Shown piece after piece: positions 46,377 through 56,013 of a stretch of 64,000 nt of DNA (position 1 is the first letter of the stretch; every line of letters starts with the position of its first letter). Made by a program: the position numbers and the translations under genes. Source of the DNA: CAWBRT01 sp963791145 (lineage in GTDB: Bacteria > Acidobacteriota > Terriglobia > Terriglobales > Acidobacteriaceae). The stretch is from NCBI GenBank assembly GCA_963791145.1, contig CAWBRT010000017.1, positions 186,001 to 250,000 of the forward strand, given 5' to 3'. The notes beneath the pieces were generated by a model. That model searched no databases, had not been told where the DNA came from, and was given only the letters and a program-made list of their open reading frames with translations.

Positions 46377-46721
46377 ATGCCCTACGTAATCCAAAAGATC
46401 TGTGGCGGCATGGACACCGCCTGTATGGACGCGTGTCCGTTTGATTGCATTTACCCTGAGAAAGATGAGATCTCGCTGAAGCCGTTGTTCTACGTCGACG
46501 CCGAACAGTGCACCGACTGCGGCGCTTGCGCCCTCGTTTGCCCGGAGGGGGCGATCGCGCCCGCGGCAGAGTACGGCCGCTACGCCGGCGTCTCTGCTGG
46601 CGCGCAAGGCGTTTCCTACGAATCGCATCTGAAGCTCGCGACCGCCGAGCGGGATCAGCCGCGGGCGGTTGAAATCATCGCCGAAGAATTTTTCACGGCG
46701 TTCGTGGCGTCGCACGTCTAG
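46377..46721 (+). CDS. 7Fe/8Fe ferredoxin (FdxA-like)
   Basis: 114 aa with AGGAGG ahead of ATG 46377. The first cluster set is ICGGMDTACMDACPFDCIYP, the second CTDCGACALVCPEGAI. The layout of the first motif resembles FdxA-type ferredoxins with one [3Fe-4S] and one [4Fe-4S]. It is an electron carrier; possible partners in this window (DsrL, the Hdr-like proteins) are speculation. Confidence 0.88.
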   Translation: MPYVIQKICGGMDTACMDACPFDCIYPEKDEISLKPLFYVDAEQCTDCGACALVCPEGAIAPAAEYGRYAGVSAGAQGVSYESHLKLATAERDQPRAVEIIAEEFFTAFVASHV

Positions 46722-46753
46722 ATGAGGCGCTCATGCGCCGGAAGCAGTGATCG

Positions 46754-46780
46754 CCCGGCAAGCACGCCGCGCTTGCCGGG
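46754..46780 (+). terminator. strong hairpin after the ferredoxin gene
   Basis: CCCGGCAAGC and GCTTGCCGGG, 10-bp perfect stem, 7-nt loop, 32 bp after the stop. No T run follows, so it is either a repeat or a Rho-type end. Confidence 0.45.
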
Positions 46781-46969
46781 AAGCTGCGGCAGGTCTGGCC
46801 CTACCCGCGCCAACCACACTCTATCGTCCGGACGCCTGAGTGGAGCGACTTCGTTATTCAGCGAGTTGCGCTGAATACCGGGAAGAGTGCTTTGTTCAAC
46901 GGGTTAAGCCATTCACTCAATTGCGGGCCGGGTTGCGCAAGCGCCTGGGTGTCAGTAGAATAAGCGCGT

Positions 46970-47010
46970 CCACCCCAGCAGAGGCAACAACGCGTCTGCT
47001 GGGGACCCCG
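46970..47010 (+). repeat. family 1 palindromic repeat, just before tRNA-Val
   Basis: CCACCCCAGCAGAGGC ... GCGTCTGCTGGGGACCCCG ends 5 bp before the tRNA. It may overlap the tRNA promoter or leader. Confidence 0.75.
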
Positions 47011-47014
47011 ATTT

Positions 47015-47092
47015 AGGCCCGTAGCTCAGTCTGGTTAGAGCGCTTCCTTGACACGGAAGAGGTCGATGGTTCGAGTCCATTCGGGCCTACCA
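47015..47092 (+). tRNA. tRNA-Val (GAC)
   Basis: Acceptor arms AGGCCCG and CGGGCCT with encoded CCA; D-loop GCTCAGTCTGGTTAGAGC; anticodon stem CTTCC/GGAAG with loop TTGACAC, anticodon GAC (positions 34-36), reading GUC valine codons; T arm GATGGTTCGAGTCCATT. All cloverleaf features complete. Confidence 0.97.
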
Positions 47093-47567
47093 TTTTATTT
47101 TCTCGCACTTACATGCGATTTGCCGAACTCGGCGTGGCACACAAGAAAGCACACAACTTCCCGCTCAGGCGCGAGGGACCTGACGTAGTCGTTGGTGACC
47201 ATGTCTGTGCCCACGCGATTCTGCATTACGCCGTAACCTCTCCGGTTTCCAGCTGCCGATTCGGCAACACCATCTGGACCACCTTGGATTGAATTTCTCG
47301 GGCACCGTTCCCTCCACCTTCACCGCCGGCGATTTGATTCCGACAACTTGGGCATCCCTTCGCCCCACGGGAAGTGGCAGCATAGCGGTCCGCGGGTTAA
47401 ATAGTTGAACATCAGGATTCCTCTGCATCTCCAACCACTCTGGTCAACTCTGCCGGTTCAACTCACATCCAAGCGCTCACCGGCCAGAATCTCTGTTCCA
47501 AGCTGGCCTGAGCCGTATTTTCCGTACGCCGGCGCACTCATGCGCGCGACGCCGGGCTGGGGATCTG
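47093..47567. other. intergenic region after tRNA-Val
   Basis: 475 bp. A minus-strand open frame (47165-47434) has no recognisable family. The 3' side of a tRNA is a common integration site, but no second copy of the tRNA 3' end was found nearby. Confidence 0.35.
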
Positions 47568-50500
47568 ATGCGTATTCTGTTTCGTGTTCTCCTCGCAGTG
47601 GCGGCAATCACCGGCTTCGTGCCGTTGCTGACTGCCCAGAACAACACCACACTGGCTGCGCAAACGGCCAATAATACGGCCGCCTGCCAGAGCGCCGGAA
47701 GCCCGAGCTACTGTCAGGCCGGCTTCACCGGCATGACCGACAGCGCCACCGGAACCTTCAACCCGGCGCCCGGAAACGTCAGCCTAGTGGATGTGCACGA
47801 TCTCCTGTACTCCGGTGCTACCACGAAGATGTTCACCTACTACCAACCGTGGTTTTGCATGACGCCGGGTTCAACCTTGACCGGCGCCGGAACGTTATGT
47901 AACAAGCACATTCAGGTCGGTTACACCTCCAACAATGCAGCGACAGTCAGCGGACAGCTCAATGACATGATCCAGCGCGGATTCAACGGCACTGTCATTG
48001 ATTATTACGGGACCGATCAAACGGTTTTGCCCGGCGGTGATGCCACTACGCAAAAGATTCGGGATAATCTGGCAGCGCGGTGCGGCGGTCCTCAAAGTTG
48101 CTCTTTCTACTTTGCGCTGATGGAGGACGATGGAGCTTTCAAGTTCGACAAATGTCCCTACAACGGGAACGGCACCGACCAGACGTCCTGCATCGTGACC
48201 GCGCTGGAGGGTGACCTGGATTACATGAACACGAATTATTTCGGGTCCGATGCCTACCTGAAAGTGGATGCTGCAAGCCAGCAAATTTCCCCATCGGGCC
48301 AGCCGGTGGTGCTGTTCTTTGTTTGCGAGGAGTGTTTCACCAATCCTTCCCCCAACTGGACTTCCATTTGGGCGCAAGTGCGTACTTATACGAATAGCTA
48401 TGGCGCTTCCGCCCCGGCGCTTTACCTGGTCTTTCGCAACGCGGGGGCTTTCACCCATACGCAGTCGAACGGCGGCTTTGCCTGGGTTAACTGGTACGGC
48501 TCGATGTCCAGCGACCCCTATGGGCTCCTCTATCTCGATAACTACTACGACGCGGCCGCAGCGGCGCTTAGGAACACTCCCACACTGATCACCATAGGCG
48601 CGGGCTGGAAAGGCTTTGACGAAACGTATGCTCCCTTTGTAAGCGGGACTCCGCGGACCGAGTCGCAACAATGCGGAACCACCTGGCTCCAGACCTTTCA
48701 GCAGGCGGTAAACGACAACGATTTCGGACCCGCGAATCAGTTGCCCTTCGCCGGAGTCGTAACCTGGAACGATTATGAAGAGGGCACGGAGATTGAGACC
48801 GGCATCAACAACTGTCTCAGCCTCTCGGGTTCCGTTTCCGGCGTGATTCTCTCCTGGAACCTGAGTTTTTCCGCTCCCACCGGCAGCGAGAGCACGGTCC
48901 ACCATTATGTTCTTTACGATTCTCCAGACGGACAGAGCCTCACCGCGCTGGCCACCTTTCTGCCGGGAATGTATTCGGTGGATCTGAGGACCTTCACGCT
49001 GGCGCCGGGGAACCACACGTTCTATGTGCAGGCGGTCGGCCAGCCTTCGATCCTGAACCATATATCCAACGCCATTCCCTATACGGTGACGATTCCGTCT
49101 ATCACGCCCACCTCCCTGCCCGGTGGCGCATACAACGTGCCCTACAGCGCGACCGTGACGGCTACGGGCGGCACGGGAAGCTATACATGGTCGATCATTT
49201 CCGGCGGGTTGCCGCCGGGTTTGCAGCTTAACGCCGCCACCGGCGCCATTACCGGCACGCCCACCTCCGTCGGCACCAGCAGTTTCACCGTTCAGGTCAA
49301 TGATCAGAACTCGCAGAGCGCCACCCGGGCGCTGAGCATAACCATAATCGCCACTCCGATCGCCCTGGTGCAATCCAGCGCGACCGCGGGCAGCAACGTA
49401 TCTAACGTCTCCGCTGCGTTCCCCTCCGCCAACGTTTCCGGCAACCTGATCATCGCCGTGGTGCGCATGTCCACCACCACCCAAACCGTAACGCTTGCCG
49501 ATTCGTTAGGAAATGCGTACAGCAACGCCGTGAGTCAGGCGCAGTCGAGCGACGGCCACCAGTTGTACATCTTTTATGCGAAGAATATCCGGCCCGGAAC
49601 GAACACCGTTACCGCCACCTTCTCCGCTTCCAATGCTCATCCCTGGCTGGCGATTTACGAATACAGCGGCCTCAGCGCCACCTCTCCGCTGGACCGGACG
49701 GCGCATGCCCAGGGAAGCAGCGCCGCGCCCAACAGCGGTACGATTACCACCTCGAGCGCCAGCGAACTGTTGTTTGCCGCCACGGGACTTCCCGCCAGTT
49801 ACACGGGGACGACAACCGCGGGCAGCGGCTACACTTTATTGCAGCAGAACACTACGAGTTCGCGGGCCGCCAGCGAGGGAAAATCCGTGTCGGTAGCCGG
49901 CACTTACGCTGGCAATTTCAGTCTCAGCTCGAGCACAAATTGGAGCGCCGCACTGGCCACCTTTGCCGCGCCTGCAGTTCCGGCGGCGCCGGTCATCACC
50001 ACCAAGTCGCTAGCCAGCGCGACTCAGAACACGGCTTATACCGCCACGTTGGCGGCCACTGGCGGCCAGACGCCGTATACCTGGTCGATTCCTATCGGCA
50101 GCTTGCCTGCCGGCCTGCAACTGAACTCGACCACCGGCGTCATCAGCAGCACTCCCACGGGCGGGGGTACCAGCAGCTTCACCGTCCAGGTCACCGACAA
50201 CGCCTCGAATAAAGCCACTCAGGCGCTCAGCATCATCGTCAATCCGCCGCCTTCGGTCAATACGACTTCATTGCCCGGCGGCACTCAGAATGTCGCCTAC
50301 AGCGCCTCATTGTCCGCCAGCGGTGGTACTGCTCCCCTGACCTGGTCCATCAGCGCCAGCAGCTTGCCCGCTGGCCTGCAATTGAACAGTTCCACCGGAG
50401 CGATCACCGGCAGCCCCACCGGGAATGCCGGCAACAGCAATTTCACGGTCAAGGTCACCGATGCCAACGGTGCCGCCGCCACTGCCGCGCTGAGCATTAC

Positions 50501-51404
50501 TATCAATCCCACTCCGCTATCCATCACCACCACCAGCCTGAGCAACGCCACCGTCGGCGTTGCCTACAATGCCAACATTCAGGCCAGCGGCGGCACGACG
50601 CCGTACGCCTGGTCGCTGATCAATGGCACCAGCTTACCCGCCGGCCTGCAACTCAATACCGCCACCGGCGCTATCGCCGGCACTCCCACGGCTAGCGGCA
50701 CCACCAACTTCACCGTCCAGGTCACCGACTCCACCCAGCCCACCGCGCAAACCGCCAGCAAGGCGTTCAGCATTACCGTCAACTCCGCCGGTTCTGCACG
50801 CGTGCAGGCAGCCTCCATCGAGGGCTCCGCTGTAAGCTCCGTTTCCGTTCCCTTCCCGGCCGGCAACACCGCCGGCAATTTCATCATCGCCTTCGTCCGC
50901 GCTTCGACCACGACGCAGACCATCACCCTCACCGACTCCGCCGGCAATACTTACAGCCGGGCCGTCAGCCAGGCCCAGACCACCGACGGCCACGAGATCG
51001 CTATCTTCTATGCGCCCAATATCAAAGCGGGCGGCAATACCATCACCGCGACCTTCTCGGCCAGCAATAACCACCCCTTCTTGGCCATCTATGAATACAG
51101 CGGGCTGAGCGCGCTGGACAGGACTGCGGGCGCGCAAGGCACCAGCGCCACCGCCAGCAGCGGCGCCACGGCCGCCACCACGGCGGCGAGTGAACTGGTG
51201 TTCGCCGGCCTCGGCCTGCCCAGCAGCGCCACGCAAACGGTCGCCGCCGGTTCCGGCTTCACCCTGGAACAGCAGGACACGCGCTCGGGCGGCTCGCGCG
51301 CGGCCACGGAAGATCGGACCGTCTCGGCCACGGGAGCGTACTCTGGAACATTCGCTATAAATTCAAGCACGAACTGGTCGTGCATCGTGGCGACGTTCAG
51401 GTAA
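47568..51404 (+). CDS. large secreted protein: GH99/GH71-like domain plus Ig-type repeats
   Basis: 1278 aa, signal peptide LLAVAAITGFVPLLTAQ. Residues about 65-430 resemble glycoside hydrolase families 99/71 (TYYQPWFCMTPG, HIQVGYTSNNAATV, QRGFNGTVIDYYGTD, VVTWNDYEEGTEIETG). After a fibronectin-like part come four putative Ig (He_PIG) repeats, each built on LPAGLQLNSTTGAISGTPT, at about 515-595, 805-890, 895-980 and 985-1075. A second module of about 190 aa (GNLIIAVVRMSTTTQTVTLA ... LAIYEYSGLS ... STNWSAALATF) occurs twice, at about 600-800 and 1085-1278. Likely an extracellular polysaccharide-active or adhesive protein. Confidence 0.75.
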   Translation: MRILFRVLLAVAAITGFVPLLTAQNNTTLAAQTANNTAACQSAGSPSYCQAGFTGMTDSATGTFNPAPGNVSLVDVHDLLYSGATTKMFTYYQPWFCMTPGSTLTGAGTLCNKHIQVGYTSNNAATVSGQLNDMIQRGFNGTVIDYYGTDQTVLPGGDATTQKIRDNLAARCGGPQSCSFYFALMEDDGAFKFDKCPYNGNGTDQTSCIVTALEGDLDYMNTNYFGSDAYLKVDAASQQISPSGQPVVLFFVCEECFTNPSPNWTSIWAQVRTYTNSYGASAPALYLVFRNAGAFTHTQSNGGFAWVNWYGSMSSDPYGLLYLDNYYDAAAAALRNTPTLITIGAGWKGFDETYAPFVSGTPRTESQQCGTTWLQTFQQAVNDNDFGPANQLPFAGVVTWNDYEEGTEIETGINNCLSLSGSVSGVILSWNLSFSAPTGSESTVHHYVLYDSPDGQSLTALATFLPGMYSVDLRTFTLAPGNHTFYVQAVGQPSILNHISNAIPYTVTIPSITPTSLPGGAYNVPYSATVTATGGTGSYTWSIISGGLPPGLQLNAATGAITGTPTSVGTSSFTVQVNDQNSQSATRALSITIIATPIALVQSSATAGSNVSNVSAAFPSANVSGNLIIAVVRMSTTTQTVTLADSLGNAYSNAVSQAQSSDGHQLYIFYAKNIRPGTNTVTATFSASNAHPWLAIYEYSGLSATSPLDRTAHAQGSSAAPNSGTITTSSASELLFAATGLPASYTGTTTAGSGYTLLQQNTTSSRAASEGKSVSVAGTYAGNFSLSSSTNWSAALATFAAPAVPAAPVITTKSLASATQNTAYTATLAATGGQTPYTWSIPIGSLPAGLQLNSTTGVISSTPTGGGTSSFTVQVTDNASNKATQALSIIVNPPPSVNTTSLPGGTQNVAYSASLSASGGTAPLTWSISASSLPAGLQLNSSTGAITGSPTGNAGNSNFTVKVTDANGAAATAALSITINPTPLSITTTSLSNATVGVAYNANIQASGGTTPYAWSLINGTSLPAGLQLNTATGAIAGTPTASGTTNFTVQVTDSTQPTAQTASKAFSITVNSAGSARVQAASIEGSAVSSVSVPFPAGNTAGNFIIAFVRASTTTQTITLTDSAGNTYSRAVSQAQTTDGHEIAIFYAPNIKAGGNTITATFSASNNHPFLAIYEYSGLSALDRTAGAQGTSATASSGATAATTAASELVFAGLGLPSSATQTVAAGSGFTLEQQDTRSGGSRAATEDRTVSATGAYSGTFAINSSTNWSCIVATFR

Positions 51405-51655
51405 CGAAAGTAACGGCCGGCGCCTGACGTCTCCGGAAAGCTTCGCGTAGTGGAATACGACGGTCCTGGCGGGTATTACAAAGAATGCACTAAGCAACGC
51501 TACAGCCCAGAATTGAGCGCATTTTTGAACCTTGGGGGCTCGTGTTCCGCAAATTAGGACACCACCCCGTCCTGGTTGCGCTCATAGCGGTTTGGGACCC
51601 TGGGGGTACAATCGTTGTTATCCCTAATCCAAGAGATTCGCAGCGGAGGCCCAGG

Positions 51656-52772
51656 ATGTCTCGTGCAACAGCCGGCTTCAAATTGGCGGTGATCGCCGTC
51701 ATCATCCTTATGCTTATGTGCGGAGTGGAAGCAGTGGCTCAGCAGGCTCAGTATCCGAATCCAACCGACCTTCCTAATCCGTATCGGCTGGTTGAAGGCT
51801 GGCCGACCGTTCCCCAGAACATGAATGGAGGACATTGGGGAGAGGTCATCCGGGTAAGTGTGGATCGGAAGGGCAATATCTGGGTTTTCCATCGCTGTTT
51901 CAGTACCGTTCCTCCTGGGCACGCAAGTTGCCTTGGACGCGGCGCTTCCAACCCTCCTATTCTGAAATTTGATCCTTCAGGAAAGCTTCTGACGAGCTCC
52001 GGAGCAGGGCTGTTCGCATATGCCCACGGGTTCACCGTGGATGCAAAAGGAAATCTCTGGGCAAGCGATGTAAATGATGAAGAGACGATACTCGGTGTTT
52101 CCGCCAAGAATCCGGATGGCACGGTGAAGGGCCAGGAAGTTCTGAAGCTGAGCCCGAGCGGCAAAGTGCTGATGGTGCTCGGCAAGATGGGAGTCGCAGG
52201 CAATGGCCCGGATACATTTGACCGGCCAACCGGAATTGCCGTTGCGCCGAATGGCGATATCTTCGTTTCCGACGGGCATTACCCGACGAAGTACGGAACT
52301 GCCCGGGTGGTGAAATTCAGCAAGGATGGCAAGTTCATCAAGGCCCTGGGGACGCAAGGGCACGGGGCACGGGGAGTTTGATGAACCGCATGACATTTGC
52401 ATTGGCGGCTCCCAGAATCGCGTCTACGTAGCCGACCGCAGAAACAAGCGAGTCCAGGTGTTTGATCAGGACGGCAACTCCATTGCGGCCTGGAAACAAT
52501 TCGGCGAGCCCAGTTCGGTTTTCGTCGCCAAGGACGACACGATCTATGTGGGCGCCTCATCTTCTGATCCGAAAACGAAAGGTGTTTTGCGGGGCATTGT
52601 TGTCGGAAGCGCCAAAGACGGATCACTCAAATACTTTATTCCTGACCCCACCGACATAGGCAAAGTGCAATGGGGAACATCGGCTTCAGGAATTGCGGCC
52701 GATGAGCAGGGAAACATCTACGCCGCGGACGTGGGTGGTCACAACCTGCGAAAGTACGTCAAAGTTAAGTAG
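51656..52772 (+). CDS. NHL-repeat secreted beta-propeller protein (one frameshift)
   Basis: About 372 aa. Start ATG 51656 behind CGGAGG; signal peptide LAVIAVIILMLMCGVEAVAQ. NHL-type repeats: VSVDRKGNIWVFHRC, FTVDAKGNLWASDVND, IAVAPNGDIFVSDGHY, then after an extra base near 52365 VYVADRRNKRVQVFDQDG and IAADEQGNIYAADVGGHNLRKY. Six-bladed propeller of the peptidyl-glycine amidating lyase type, function unknown. Confidence 0.82.
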
Positions 52773-53114
52773 ACGGTCGGCAGGTACGATCTTCTCGGAA
52801 ACGCCAGACATGGCGTCGCAGGGGAGAACCGGGGCCAGAGGGCTCTGCCCACAACTGCTGGACGCCAGCTCATTCACTACCTCTGCGGGCCTGCCATTGC
52901 GAGGCCGGGTTCTTCTCTGGCCTGAGCAGGAATCTGCTCAGAGTCAGCGCGAATCCTGGAAGGCGTGGGGAGTCCTCCTGGGACGAGCACTGAGAGCGGC
53001 TGCCTTTGACATTTGCGTAACCATCCCGAAATCCTTTTTGCGCTTCTATCCATTGAACAGGCGCCGTTTGCTTCAACCTGTTGCTTTGCAATCCGCCATC
53101 CTTTCAGGAATTGC
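52773..53114. other. intergenic region upstream of the histidine kinase
   Basis: 342 bp; only a short hairpin (GAGCAG ... CTGCTC near 52924) was noticed. No supported gene. Confidence 0.35.
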
Positions 53115-54950
53115 ATGGCCGACAACGCCTTATCGTTACGCATTCGACGGCTGGCGGAGGAACATCCACTCGCCTTCCGCTACGGGGTCGCGATACTTGT
53201 TTCCCTGGCCGCGCTGGGCATTGTTCTCGTCCTTCCCTATCACCGCGATGAGCCGGTTCTTCTTTTCTTCCAAGTGGCCGTAGCGCTGGTTACCTGGATC
53301 GCCGGCTGGAGGGCTGGCGTTATTTCCTTGGTCTTTGGCGCTATCGCGCCGGTTTTGGCCACCTTAGGAAACTTGGATGCCGCGACCCTTCTCCGCATGG
53401 CGTTCAACGTCGTTTACATGGCCGGCATTATTTGGGTAGTCGCCAGCCTGAGCTCCTCCCAGAAGTCCCTGCGGACGCAGGCTGACCTGCTGCGGCTCTC
53501 CTTTGATGCCATTATCGTGTGGCGGTTCGGCGGCAACATCGAGAGCTGGAATCGCGGGGCGGAGCAGCTTTACGGCTACAGGGAAAACGAGGCGCTCGGA
53601 CACGTTACCCACGAACTGCTTGAGACCGTCCATCCCGTACCGTGGCCCGAGGTTGAGAAGACGCTGCGCGAGCGCGGCCACTGGGAGGGTGAACTGCACC
53701 ACATCACCAAAGAAGGCCGCGAGGTAGTGGTCTCCGCCCGCAAGCAGCTTGTGCGGGGCGCCGACGGAATCGAGCGGGTCCTGGAGACGAATCGGGACAT
53801 TACCGCGAGCAAGCGCGACCAGGAGGCGTTGCGGGAAAGCGAGCAACGCTGGGCGACCACGCTGAAGAGCATCGGCGACGCGGTAATCGCGACCGACCGC
53901 GAAGGCCGGGTGATCTTCATGAACCAGGTTGCGGAAAAGCTGACCGGCTGGCCGATCTCCGAGGCCCAAGGCCGTGCTCTCAACGAAGTCTTTAACATCA
54001 TCAGCGAGGTCACGCGAATCCAGCCGGAGAATCCGGTAGAAAGGGTGATTCGGGCGGGCCAGGTGGTAGGGCTGGCCAATCACACAGCTCTGATCAGCCG
54101 CAACGGAATGGAGCTGCCCATCGAAGACAGCGGCGCGCCGATTCGGGACGCAAATGACCAGCTGACCGGCGTCGTGCTGGTCTTCCACGACATCCGGGAC
54201 AAGAGGCGAGCCGAGAAAGCAGTACGCGAGAGCGAACGGTTGGCCATGACAGGACGGCTGGCCTCGACTCTGGCACACGAGATTCACAACCCGTTGGACA
54301 AGATCGGCAACCTGTTATTCCTGATCGACCACAATCCCACTACGCCCGAAACAGTGCGCCGGCAACTGTTGCTGGCGAGCGAAGAAGTAACGCGCATCAC
54401 GGAAATCACGCGCAACCTGCTGGCCTTCCAGCGCGAGGCCAAGAACCCGGTGCCGATCAACATCGGGGAAGTTCTCGACAACGTGATCGCGCTCTTTGAG
54501 CGAAAGATTAAATCGGACGGCATCAGGATCGAAAAGCGGGTGGAAGTCGACGAAGAGGTTCTGGGATTGCCGGGAGAGATGCGCCAGGTCTTTGCCAACC
54601 TGATCGGCAATGCGATTGAGGCCGTGGGCAAAAACGGGAAGATAAGGCTGCACGCCTATTGCAGTACCGACTGGCAAAGACAACGGCGCGGCCTGCGGGT
54701 GACGGTTACCGACAACGGGCCGGGAATACCGGCCGAGATCCGCGACAAGATATTCGATCCGTTCTTCACCACCAAGGGCGAAGGTGGAACCGGATTGGGA
54801 TTGTGGATCACGTCCGGCATCGTTGGCAACAACGACGGCATTCTCCGCTTCCGCACGGTCACCCGAAACGGCCGCTCCGGCACATGCTTCTCGGTCTTCA
54901 TTCCCTTCCCCGAGCCGCGGCGCCCGTTTATCCTGCGCCGTACCGGCTGA
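53115..54950 (+). CDS. PAS-domain sensor histidine kinase
   Basis: 611 aa from ATG 53115. Four N-terminal transmembrane helices (FRYGVAILVSLAALGIVLVL, KdpD/DUF4118-like) and two PAS domains (about 125-245 and 255-375) precede the kinase: H-box LAHEIHNPLDKIGN, N-box FANLIGNAIEAV, G1 DNGPGIP, F-box FDPFFTTK, G2 GTGLGLW. Autophosphorylation on the H-box His is expected. No response regulator adjoins it, so it is an orphan. Confidence 0.92.
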   Translation: MADNALSLRIRRLAEEHPLAFRYGVAILVSLAALGIVLVLPYHRDEPVLLFFQVAVALVTWIAGWRAGVISLVFGAIAPVLATLGNLDAATLLRMAFNVVYMAGIIWVVASLSSSQKSLRTQADLLRLSFDAIIVWRFGGNIESWNRGAEQLYGYRENEALGHVTHELLETVHPVPWPEVEKTLRERGHWEGELHHITKEGREVVVSARKQLVRGADGIERVLETNRDITASKRDQEALRESEQRWATTLKSIGDAVIATDREGRVIFMNQVAEKLTGWPISEAQGRALNEVFNIISEVTRIQPENPVERVIRAGQVVGLANHTALISRNGMELPIEDSGAPIRDANDQLTGVVLVFHDIRDKRRAEKAVRESERLAMTGRLASTLAHEIHNPLDKIGNLLFLIDHNPTTPETVRRQLLLASEEVTRITEITRNLLAFQREAKNPVPINIGEVLDNVIALFERKIKSDGIRIEKRVEVDEEVLGLPGEMRQVFANLIGNAIEAVGKNGKIRLHAYCSTDWQRQRRGLRVTVTDNGPGIPAEIRDKIFDPFFTTKGEGGTGLGLWITSGIVGNNDGILRFRTVTRNGRSGTCFSVFIPFPEPRRPFILRRTG

Positions 54951-55112
54951 TCGGCGGCGCGGCATCAAATCATCTGAAGTAGCTGCACAATCTCGAGTCG
55001 CCGCCGCGCGGCCTTCCCCGGCTGGACTCGGACCGCGACGATTGTGGAAGACAACGCGTAAGAGCGAATCGAAAGACGGTACAATTGCCGGCAGCATGTC
55101 CCGAGCGGGCTT

Positions 55113-55964
55113 ATGCCAAGAGTGAGAAAAAGAAGCCGACGTCAAGCTGCGCCACCGCCGGAGGTGGAACGCACCGCGCCAGATCCCGCGCTGGATGATC
55201 AGTCTCGAATTCCACCTGAGACAGGGGCGAAGAGCGGCGAAAAATCGTCTGTTCTAGATCAGATGATCGCGGAAGTGCTTGTCACCGCAATTGATGCCGT
55301 CCAGTCGCGGAACCTTCCGGCGGAAGAAGCATTGCGAGGCGCCATGGAGGCTCTCACCGCGGCGCAAAAACCAGCTCTGGAATTGGTTCTCAACACGGCG
55401 AAGGCACAGGCTGAGATCGTTCACCAGTTGCTGCAAACTGATCCGGAGTTCGTCAACTCCCTTGCTGCCGGGATAACAGATTTGTTGAGTTCGGCGACTA
55501 ACCTGGCGCTCGCAGTTGCCCCAGTCATCCTGAGCGGACCGGAGGCGCAGATTGCGCAGCCGGTTGCGAACAGGGCGCCGGAGGGCGGCTCGATGCCGCC
55601 ATCCCAGGGTCAGCAGGCGAGCGCCGATGTTGAGGGCGGTGAGGCGCAGGCGCCCGCTGACGTTGCGCATTCAGGGGAGCCAGCGCCGGAAGCGCCGCCA
55701 ATGACGGAGGCCCAGCTCCTGGATGCGATCCTGCTGTCGATTGCGGAGGGTTATTCGACGGGCCTCACCGGCGACGTTGTCGCCGCCCGCATCCGCGTCC
55801 TCTATCCGGCAACCGTTCCCACAATCCAACAGTATCTGGGGATGGAAGACTTCCTGGTGCTGATGTGGATGCGGCAGCAACCCGCACTGGCAGAAATCGC
55901 GAAGGAAGAAAAATTCGCACGCTTCTACGCTGAACTCAAGGCGGGGCTGAGCCAGGCCGTGTAG
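55113..55964 (+). CDS. hypothetical protein, low-complexity linker
   Basis: 283 aa. A basic N-terminus (MPRVRKRSRRQ), a helical part (VLVTAIDAVQSRNLPAEEAL), an Ala/Pro/Glu-rich linker at about 145-200, and a C-terminal helical part (LLDAILLSIAEGYSTGLTGD ... YLGMEDFLVLMWMRQQ). No known domain recognised. Confidence 0.55.
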   Translation: MPRVRKRSRRQAAPPPEVERTAPDPALDDQSRIPPETGAKSGEKSSVLDQMIAEVLVTAIDAVQSRNLPAEEALRGAMEALTAAQKPALELVLNTAKAQAEIVHQLLQTDPEFVNSLAAGITDLLSSATNLALAVAPVILSGPEAQIAQPVANRAPEGGSMPPSQGQQASADVEGGEAQAPADVAHSGEPAPEAPPMTEAQLLDAILLSIAEGYSTGLTGDVVAARIRVLYPATVPTIQQYLGMEDFLVLMWMRQQPALAEIAKEEKFARFYAELKAGLSQAV

Positions 55965-56013
55965 ATGGGCACACTTCCTCCGCAAGCGCTATGGATCAGG
56001 TCCGAAATACCTT

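Noticed and set aside
47165..47434. minus-strand frame next to tRNA-Val as an integrase remnant
   Set aside because: No tyrosine-recombinase residues or attachment-site duplication could be seen, so an integrated element is not supported.
47895..49484. 529-aa minus-strand open frame
   Set aside because: Antisense to the secreted GH99/71-like protein, Arg/Gly rich, no RBS or motif.
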